A stretch of 23,160 nucleotides of DNA from assembly GCA_001579985.1 (NCBI GenBank), contig LRSR01008472.1, forward strand, positions 1-23,160, read 5' to 3'. Source of the DNA: Hypsibius dujardini (taxonomy: Eukaryota; Tardigrada; Eutardigrada; Parachela; Hypsibiidae). Position numbers and translations under genes: made by a program. The notes beneath the pieces were generated by a model. It did not search any database and was not told the origin of the DNA. It saw nothing but the letters and a program-made list of their open reading frames with translations. This document shows positions 1 through 8,555 of the stretch, piece after piece; position 1 is the stretch's first letter, and each line of letters begins with the position of its first letter.

Positions 1-353
1 CTAATCCCTTTTTACCATTGTACAAAGCTAGAAACTCTGTATTCGCATAACTGTGATTGTTCGTGCTTCGCAATGTGAGTGATGGCTGCCACTTCACAGC
101 ACGGTGATGTTTAAAATGAGTCCACTTTACTGTGCTGTTTGTATACACCGCACAGAGCGAGGGCTTTATCCTTAAATAATGACAGTGGGGCATAGTGACC
201 TCTCCGTGACATTCAGGCAGATATAATAGGTACAGGTATATCAAGGACTGTCGTATCAGCTTGATTTATAGGCGATTTTGGAAGTGTGGGTCTTGACAAT
301 GTTTTCTGCATTGCTGTATATAGAACAGAGCCTTCGAGAGAAATTGAACTCAC

Positions 354-761
354 CTCTCCAGCCTTCTCTGACTGCTCTCCTTCGAGGTGCATCCATTGCA
401 GAAGTACAACCCGCAATTGATCTCTAGACATTGAATGAGGAAAGCGTCTCCCTGTTGGCCACAGTAGCTACAAAACAAGGGAGAGAGAGAGCATAGAATA
501 TACTTTATACTACATTAATGGTTGAGGTTTACACAATTCTATAAGTTTTGTGAATGTAACAAATCAAATACAGCGCAGAAAAGTGCAGGATGAATAATAC
601 ACCCGCGGTCCCTGATCAACGGACGGATGCGAGTACCTGCATTCTGCTGCTGCCTCTTCTAGTGGTGATGTGCCTTCCGATTCCATGAGCGTGGGGGAAT
701 CGCCACTGCACGGTTGAACCAAGGTGACGTCTGGGTCCGTTGGCCTCATACCTTTCAGCAT
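354..761 (-). CDS. Gene B, 5' part: paralogue of gene A (CH-domain start), runs off the left edge
   Basis: Exon 1 is 761-637 (ATG at 761, a second in-frame ATG at 749) and exon 2 is 467-354. Exon 1 reads MRPTDPDV...PCSGDSPTLM...ECR, alignable with exon 1 of gene A, and has the same TGCAG|GTAC donor. Exon 2 is 114 bases, the same length as in gene A, and encodes YCGQQGDAFLIQC...LYFCNGC; splicing again creates CSYCG. It ends at a normal AG|GTGAGT donor where gene A has a GC donor. Intron 1 is 169 bases against 555 in gene A. The rest of the gene, presumably helicase and RNB exons, lies beyond position 1. Bases 1-353 look like intron 2, and the equivalent of exon 3 was not found there. Confidence 0.8.
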
Positions 762-1290
762 ACCTTAGCAAGAACGCCACCGAAGTAGAAGAGCAGGGCT
801 TCTTCGAACTCCAAAGATATTTGCCGTTTGCTGTTATACGCTATACTACACTCGCTGCCGTACCATGAATCGTTGCTCACGAAAATGGGTTCACATGTTG
901 CAGAGTTTCCGTTAAAATATTGACAAACACAAAATACACCACTGACCCTACTCGACGGTTCGACGACAGCCCATTATACAGAAGGCGATGGTGCGTGGCA
1001 CAATGCGCCAGCAGAACCGAAGAATGACATGCGAAAGTTACTCCATTTTCCTGGCTGTTTACATTGAACAGTGTGAATTGAACTGACCCTGTCTTCCGCG
1101 CGCACAAGAACATGGTCGGCTGTTCCGTTTCCTGGCTGCTTTTCCAGGTAGAGAAGCCTGCCACAGGTTCTTGAGTCTAGGCGTGCGACTAGCTCCGCCC
1201 AACGTTCGCATGTGGGTGTACCGTATTGGTGGAAGCTGCTTCTTCCGTTTTGCGTACCATTCCCATGCGTCAGCAGTCTGGCCATACAGC
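762..1290 (-). promoter_or_regulatory. Upstream region of gene B, duplicated from or with that of gene A
   Basis: Patches here match 16495-17065 in the same order relative to the gene start. The best are 1017-1090 against 16715-16785 (shared GATGACATGC then AAAG, then GAATTGAACT), GGGTTCACATG / GGATTCACATG, and 1112-1290 against 16823-17060 (shared GCTCCGCCCA and ACCGATGCGTCAGCA-like strings). Open frames here are poorly conserved between copies, so I read it as promoter and 5' flank. No clear TATA box was found. Confidence 0.55.
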
Positions 1291-1299
1291 CGATTGTCG

Positions 1300-2640
1300 G
1301 TTCTGTGTGTTAGTCTTTTCGAAGTTCCCTGTGTGTAGCGACGTAACGGCCACTCAGCCATGTACCGGACTGACGACGGTACAAGGAGTCTGGCCAAATC
1401 CTGGCCGCCCTATTTTCTGGCCAAATTCGAGTTACTTTGTAATCTAAACAGTTAGTTTAGTGAAACGAGCTTGAAGGAAGTAGCAACACTGAGATGATGG
1501 CTTTAAAAGCCTAAAAAAAACGGCCCAGCTGAAAAAGATTGGATGTAAACTTTTCAAGAAAAAACTATCGCAAGAGAGAGAATCAAATAGAAAATGACTG
1601 ACATTTTTCATCTACAATCGAAGGGAGCGCTGCATGCGTTCCAAGCACTCAATCTTTTGACCGGGCAGCATTTTTTAGCGCGTGCCAACTTCTCGACCCA
1701 CTGGACGGTCCAACAGCAAAGTCCAATTAATCTTAACAAGAACTAGGGAGTTTCTCCTTTTTCAATAATTTGCAACTCTAATTGTCTTGAAATTAATTGG
1801 TAAGAAAATAGCGCAACAGGAAAAGCATTTTCACTTGTAAAATTGTAAAAATAACAGCCGAGTAATTCACCCCTGACAATCTATATTTTTTACGTATTTA
1901 TGTTTGAAAACACTTTTATAAGAACGTTTAACGGTAAAACTCCCCTCATTGAGTTGGCAAAGATTATAAGTTTTAATAAAATTTGCCATAAATGGCACTC
2001 CGGTTGGTGACTGTTTTACTTCAGGAACTGACACGAATTACAAGCAGCTTTGTTACGCAGTGTGGCACGGTATTTAAAATAGTAAATGTAACCGTTATCG
2101 ATCGTAACCGTATTCGGTTATTGTTTTTTGGGAGGGGTATGGAATAATTCTTTTTTAATGAAGACCGCTCTCCCTTTCTTCCCCTTTCCCTACCCCGCCC
2201 CCGGGGAAAGCAAGTCAGCGGTCCTCGCAACATCTCGACTGTAGACTGTGCGAAAACCGACGTTCGTGAGCGGACCGCATTACCCAGAAACAACCAACAA
2301 ACAAGGGTAAAAAACAACGCGACTCTCCGTGGAGTTGGACACAACAAACTGTATGTAGCACAGGAGCAACAAGGCTAGGAACGGATTGGAGTGCGAGTAG
2401 ATCCCTAGAGTGAAAGCCCTAAACCGCTCAGCAGCAGTAGATATTTCGTGGAAGACTGAAAACAGGCATTAGTGCTGTCTGCATCATCGGGCCGCCGAAG
2501 TGGTCCCTGAGCGTGAATGGGCGAAGGTCAGCTGAAACCCCTAACACGAGAATTTAGAGCGTTACTCCCCTCAGCAGTAAATCCTTCTGATTGTACAAGG
2601 AGCCCGGCCGATTTCTGACCAATGGCAATGCTAATCACCA
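1300..2640. other. No gene recognised (intergenic)
   Basis: Short open frames only, none with recognisable domains or conserved splice structure. The block 1450-2000 is AT-rich. A minus-strand frame at 2021-2347 has a hydrophobic start but no other support. Confidence 0.4.
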
Positions 2641-3300
2641 TTCAATTCACACAAAGATTGAGAGTACCTTTTCCCGACGATATTAGATCTAAAAAGGAAT
2701 TTGCACTTGAGTGGTATGAGCAGAAAATTACTTTAATGTCAAGGGGGCGGAGTTGACGGCCAATACCCCGGCTTGGGGTGAAAGTCCCCCTCCCCATTCC
2801 CTTCTTTGTTCTCTCCCCTTTTCTGCTTTCAATAGTCATGAAACTCGATAAAATGTGAATTGATTTTTTTAGAATCCTTATTGTTTCCTCATCATAAAAA
2901 TTTTAAATCCTAAGAATTGGACATTGCCCGAGCGAGTGTGGAGTAAAAAACGAAAACGCCCACTTTTATCTTCACTCCCAGGGTTATGGCCACACCATTT
3001 ATTCCACCAATGTTCAAATCTCGGGGTTTTTGCACTAAAAGATTGAGGGACAATTCCAAATTTATCAAATTTATTATGCTAACTCAAAGGAACATTGATA
3101 AGCACTCGTACAAGCAACAGGGGATAAAAGGAGGGAAGGGGAAGGGGGCCTTGTAGATTAAGCCCATTACCGGAACCAAAAAATTGAGTGATATTTCAGA
3201 AATGATCCGTAACTCCACCCCTTGACTTCAACATATTTTTTGTTCACGCCGGTTGATGGAAAGCTGAATTTCGGATCGGACAGTGTCAAGAAAATGTACT
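2640..3300. repeat. Diverged palindromic repeat, relative of the foldback at 5636-6434
   Basis: The left arm (about 2690-2755) contains TGTCAAGGGGGCGGAGTTGA. The right arm (about 3215-3290) carries the inverse form AACTCCACCCCTTGACTTCA, followed by sequence matching the left arm in reverse complement with gaps. Both share the GCAGAA...TCA-GGGGGCGGAG core with the element at 5636-6434. About 450 bases of unrelated, partly C-rich DNA separate the arms. Confidence 0.45.
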
Positions 3301-3398
3301 TTAAATCTTTTGGTGAGCACAGCAGTACTTGGGCATTACCAATGGTCAGGAATAGCACAAGGAGAAAAGTGATCAGGACTAGATCGCACGCCTCTTAC

Positions 3399-3900
3399 CT
3401 TTGTATGTCGTACATTCCCATTCTCCAAGAAAGCGTTCACAATAAGGTGCTTCCCACGCCAAAAATCTCTGTATACCCAACTCTGCCTTTCTCCCTATAT
3501 TACCCCACACTACCTCCAACTGGTGCGTTCCCTCGTCCACCCGGTGGAAGACCCTCAAGACACCCTCCATCGTCCAGCAGAAGACCCGCTGTGTGATGCC
3601 CGACCCCGGTACCATCACTTCCACCGACTGCGCCGCTCTGCAGACCGCCAACACCTTGCCCGTCTCCCGTTTCCGGCCGGCTTAAGTTAACAAGTTCCCT
3701 CCCCTTTCCCTCCCCCCTTTTTGTCCCCTGTTGCTTTTACAAGTGCTCACCCTCAATCAGGCATGGTCCCTCTCCAGCCGCAATCCCAAGTGCAGCAAGG
3801 CACTGGCCAGCATCTGCTAAAGGAAGGCTTGGAGGCGGTGCGAGAGGTCGCGACAAAGTTCAGCAAGGTTAGACCGCGGGCTCAACGTCGAGGCTGTCGA
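3399..3900 (-). pseudogene. Broken copy of the RNB 3' exon (third member of the gene A/B array)
   Basis: From about 3690 down to 3399 the minus strand reads TGKVLAVCRAAQSVEVM...ITQRVFCWTMEGVLRVFHRV, matching MGTVVAVYAASRAVEIL...VTMRVFCREQAGLARISHHV in exon 19 of gene A. Higher up, SPRSNLAELCRDLSHRLQAFL, a TAG stop (3819-3817) and MLASALLHLGL align with TPEIMNDIAGDC...ASQSLYMGLHL. Further stops and indels, plus a G-rich stretch around 3690-3760, interrupt it. It still ends at a Lys codon before a GT donor (AAG|GTAAGA at 3398), the same place as gene A's exon 19 donor. It has no start and none of the upstream domains nearby. Confidence 0.7.
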
Positions 3901-4147
3901 GCTTGCAGTGGCTCAGAAGGCCAGCGAGGGCGTTGCCGCGTGGGGGACTTTGTCAGGACAGTAGGGCACAGGTGGGAAACACCTAGTATGCATGACAACT
4001 CGCTGGAGACATCCTTTACATTGCTTATACTCTAATGACACAATCACAAATTAGTAAATGGGAGAAACAGCTAAAATACGTAGGAGCATTAAGAAAATCA
4101 CAAGATTGTCAGAGCAAACGTATTTCTTGCCCACAAACGGGTCACCT

Positions 4148-4603
4148 TCATGCATTCGTTGAGCCACACCTGACCTGACCTTCTGCTCCAGTATGTGGGC
4201 CGCGACGTCTCGAAAAAATCGGGAAAGACTGGAAGTTCTACAAAGACAGGCGATCCGCACGATGGGAGACTATGGAGAGTCAACCAGTACAGCGGACCTC
4301 TTTCAGCGTTTTGGCGTGGACAGCATTCTGAAGCGTTGGAAACTCCAGGAAGCAGTCTGGTTATATTGCATCGTCAATTACGATAATGCGACCAGCTCAG
4401 ACTACCTGCGAATCCTTTTGGCTTTCCGCGACAGTGTGCGGGCTTACGTAACCTCGACGCATTGAGGTGAACGTGAGGAGTGCGATGGGCGGCACGATGT
4501 TCGCCAGACAGCTGAGATTACTTGATAGTTCTCTGCTTTCTGATCTCTGCAAATGTGAATCTCTGAACACCTTCAGATCTCGTGTGGTTGCTTTTTTGTA
4601 GAG
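4148..4603 (+). mobile_element. 3' end of a degenerate non-LTR retrotransposon (LINE) ORF2
   Basis: The translation shows the usual tail of LINE reverse transcriptases: FVEPHLT, then SRKNRERLEVLQRQAIRTM, a DLFQRFGVDSILKRWKLQEA segment, and after a frameshift LNTFRSRVVAFL ending in TAG at 4599-4601. The first frame meets TGA at 4463-4465 and the match resumes in another frame, so the copy is dead. The polymerase and endonuclease parts are missing, as in 5'-truncated insertions. Confidence 0.7.
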
Positions 4604-5630
4604 TAGCTAATTTTTTACTTCCTTTAAACAGACTATATATCCCGCAATGACTTGTCTGCTTCTGTTGAATAATAACACTTTTTAAATATTCCTTGATCAG
4701 GCGTGCGAGTGGAAATGACTTGAACTATGAAAAAAATTGATTAGTAGTAGCCTGTTAATCCAGCACGGTGATGAAAAGTACCACTACAAAACGCGAGAAA
4801 AGCCAAACTAAATCGTCTCGTTTCAATTAATGAAATATGCAGACAAAATCGAGTCATGCAATACCAAAAAAATGGGAAAAAAGGCGGAAGATGTGAAATT
4901 ACCAGGAAAACTGCGAGGCGCATACATTTTGTACGCCTTGTAAATCTGGGTCATTGGTTTTAACGCACTAAATCATTAACAATCGGTTATGAATTGTAGT
5001 ATGTTAATGTTACCAGTACATTTGCATGAATGTTCAAATTCAAACTTTTTTATAATTTTAGCGCCTTTATCTGCATTCATCCGGAATTATGCATGGAGTC
5101 CATACTCCGTCTGTGCATGGTCCTCAAAATGCGGCTCAGCCTCATTGGAATGGTCACTGCTGGGGGCGGAGATGAGTTTGCGGAGATGGGGCGGTGTGAT
5201 TGTAATCTACCAATTGACAAACGGAAAAAAAACCCATTCAAAAAAACCGCAAACTCCGCTCAACGTAGCGATGACAATATTTATCTGAACCTGCGATAAC
5301 TAAACATTTTTGTGAGAGGAATAGTTTCTAGCTTATAATTTCGCTTCGTTAGCAGCTCACAATTTTTAATAAAAAATTAGATTAACAGACCACAAATAGC
5401 AAATAAAAAATGCGTGACAAAAAATAGTTTAAATAGTAAACAAAATTTAAAAAGCTCAAAAAATCAAAATAGCTTAAAAACCCGTAAAACATATATATAT
5501 GGAAACTGTTTTATCACTTATTTCTCTAAAAGTATTTCTCTAAAATAAACCTAGTAGCCTTTTTAGTTTGAAAAATAATTTATCCTCAATCAAAGTACAA
5601 GAAATTGAAACAGGAAAGTAGCAGCCATCT
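4604..5630. other. AT-rich spacer, no gene recognised
   Basis: Long A- and T-runs, especially 5300-5600. A plus-strand open frame at 4989-5299 has no recognisable motif or splice context and is treated as chance. A GGGGGCGGAG string at about 5163 is the core shared by the nearby foldback repeats, but no arms were traced around it. Confidence 0.4.
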
Positions 5631-5635
5631 ATGAA

Positions 5636-6434
5636 CTGTACGCGCGCGATAACTTCACGCAGTACAATAAATTACTCGGCAGACACGAGATACTGGTACA
5701 CTCATGAGCGGATCCATAGGTCTAACTTGGACAAGAACGGAGAGATTTTCCTTCCCCGATTGGATTGGATCTTTTTTCACAAATTTCATGATTTTACATT
5801 GAGGGTTCGGACTGGAAATCACATCCGCAGTTCCAAAAAAAAACTATTTCCCGTACCAGTTTGTCTTACGGCCCGGAGCTTGATTGAGTGATTTATCAGC
5901 AATAATTCCGAAGCTTCAATTTTCGATCCCAACCACTGTAAGATCGGCTTTTTCGGAAACGTTTGGTTCCAAGGTTTTTGAAACCCCTTTAAAACCAAAC
6001 CACTCGAATTCGATTTGAAATCGATTGACATAAGCAGAATTTTATGTGAATCTCAGGGGGCGGAGCTATGGGTCATATCTGCAATGTCACTCGGAAGCCT
6101 AAATTGAAACTAGCCCATAGCTCCGCCCCCTGATGTCAAGAAAATATTCTGCCGATGTCAATCAATTTCAAATTGAATTTTGAGTGGAAGAGTGTCAAAA
6201 AATTAAATCAATCAATCTAGCCCCGGGCCATAACACAAAGTGGTGCGGGAACCTATTTCTTCCATATTATTTTCTGAAACCGTGGATGTGATTTCCAGCC
6301 TGAGACTCCAGTCATGATATATGGAAAGGTATTGTGAAAAATAACCCCACTCCGATTGGGAGGGAAAATCTCCGTTCTTGCCTAAGTATACAGCGGGTCT
6401 GATTCAACTGCTTGAAGTTATCGCGCGCCCACAG
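5636..6434. mobile_element. Large foldback (inverted-repeat) element
   Basis: Two arms are inverted copies: about 5636-6072 and 6114-6434, with a spacer of about 41 bases. Outer ends match as CTGTACGCGCGCGATAACTT on the left and CTGTGGGCGCGCGATAACTT read from the right. Middle parts share the AAGAACGGAG and CTGGAAATCACATCC strings. The inner 70 bases are nearly perfect, ending in GGGGGCGGAGCTATGGG. No transposase is encoded, so it looks like a non-autonomous element. Its right end lies 44 bases past the exon 19 donor of gene A. No clear target-site duplication was found. Confidence 0.75.
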
Positions 6435-6478
6435 TACCGGTGTGTACAATTCGGTGCACACAGTAAAGTAAGAGATAC

Positions 6479-8501
6479 CTTAATGAGCCGGACGTTGTCA
6501 CCAATAAGGCCTACATCCACTTCGATCTGGCTCCCGATACCCAGCTGATCAACATCCTCTCTACCCTCGTAGTCCCACCCTAGTTCCAGTAACTGTCGCC
6601 CGTTGGTGACATGATGACTGATCCTCGCCAGACCAGCCTGTTCCCGGCAAAAGACTCGCATTGTCACGCCCAACTGCGGGGCTAAAATCTCGACTGCCCG
6701 ACTGGCGGCATAAACCGCTACCACCGTTCCCATTTGCCGGCTACTACCGCCGTACTCATCCATCAGATGGAGCCCCATGTAGAGGCTCTGACTGGCCGCA
6801 CTGCAGGTCTTCGCGGCCGCATTGGCGACATTACAGTCCCCCGCAATGTCGTTCATAATTTCTGGAGTCAATCCCGCTGGAATCGTCGGGTTCTCATCCT
6901 GCGCTGCCAGGAGGAGACGGTGGACCCAGATATCGGCGTACCGACGGATCGGTGACGTCATGTGGGTATAGTACAGAATGTCGAGGGAGAAGTGGTGGGT
7001 GTCCTTCTCATTCCCCGTACAGACATACTCGGCGATGCGGGTTTTTTTAATACATTGCGCTTGGAGTACCGGGTGAAGGTCCGGTCGACTGGCCAAGACT
7101 TCTTCTAAGAGTGCGGGTAGACTTTGCTGGGCGTAGAAGCTCAATTGGAGTTTTTCCTGGTCACAAAGTCGAACCAACTTGGAAAGGACGTCCGCTCGAG
7201 GCGGCTGCTGACGGCGCAGTAAGGCGAAGTTCGGGAAAGCCTGTTAACTTACATGTTATTAGGAGTTTATAGACTGATAATATAAACTAATGAACTAAAC
7301 TTCCCAATAGATTCCTTATGTTCTCCTTATATTCCCAGTATACAAGATTAATATGCTATATATGTATATATAATGTATATAAATACTGTAGTGCCGCGTG
7401 AAAATCGTGGGAGCGTTGTTCGATTTGAATGTTGTTCCCTAGCAGGAAGCGAACGCCGATTTCACCACTTCCACGCGGCACTATAGTATATAAGGAGTAG
7501 ATAAACTCCTTATTATTTATTTATGTATAATCAGGCGAAACGCGCCTCTGTGGATGATGTCAATTTAATGGAAGATATCGAATACCAAGGGGGTGGCACC
7601 CAAACCAAGTCCTCTGGGAGCACCCCTGCAGAGGTCTGAACCCCTGGCACTGCCATCCCATCCAGAGTTTATTCTTAATAATAATATATTTGGGGTGTAG
7701 GTAAATATTAAACGCTAACCATAACAAATATACAAGATTAAATAAAAGTAAACAAAAAAATATTTTTAATACATGTACTATATGTACTATCTGTTATTTA
7801 TTTTAACCCCACATATATTTTTGTTAAGAATACAATTTTGTATCGAATGGCAGTACTGGGGGCCCAGACCTTTGCTGGAATTTCAGGGGCGTCCCAAGGG
7901 GAGTTGCTTAGGTTGCTCCCCCCTGATAATCGAAAAGCCTATTTAATGATCCATAATTGTCTACGTTAGAGGGGCGGCTTACCTTCTGGATTTCCCATGC
8001 AGCTACGGAGTTTGTCAGGAGTGCGAGCTCTTCAATTAACCTATCATATAAAGAGCCATGAAAGGGGAACTCGCTGGGCCGTAATGCGATTCTATTTTAG
8101 TTCACAGCCACGATGACGTTCGGTGTACCAATTCCCATCTATCCTTCTCACAGCATTTTCCGCTTGACTTACTGGTTACTTTCTAGGCTTTCTTCCTGCA
8201 CCATGACGGATCGGCCACCGTCTCCCCGTCCATAGCGAATTTTTTCTGGATTAATTACTCTGGCGCCTGCAAAAAATTGCATACACAAATTTAATTATCC
8301 CGTTACATTGGAATAAGAGGAAGGAACCCAAAACATGACACGTACCACCCGCCAGACGTTTAGCACGTAAAATCTGTGCGATCCTGTTCACACTAACAAT
8401 AGCCTCGCATATTTCACTTGCTTCGTCACCGAAATCAGACAGACAGGCAGACAGACATCCTTTCTTTATGATATCCTAAAAAAATTGTATAAGGTAAGGC
8501 A

Positions 8502-8555
<54 letters not shown>

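Noticed and set aside
877-1397. Three overlapping minus-strand frames upstream of gene B considered as extra 5' exons
   Set aside because: The matching flank of gene A does not keep these frames open; the similarity is at DNA level only.
2021-2347. Minus-strand open frame of 108 codons with a hydrophobic start resembling a signal peptide
   Set aside because: Low-complexity middle, no domain, no conserved counterpart and no splice support.
3721-4035. Plus-strand open frame of 104 codons
   Set aside because: It overlaps the antisense of the RNB pseudogene fragment and has no recognisable domain.
5819-6031. Minus-strand open frame of 70 codons considered as a last exon of gene A
   Set aside because: It lies wholly inside the left arm of the foldback element and has no RNB or S1 similarity.
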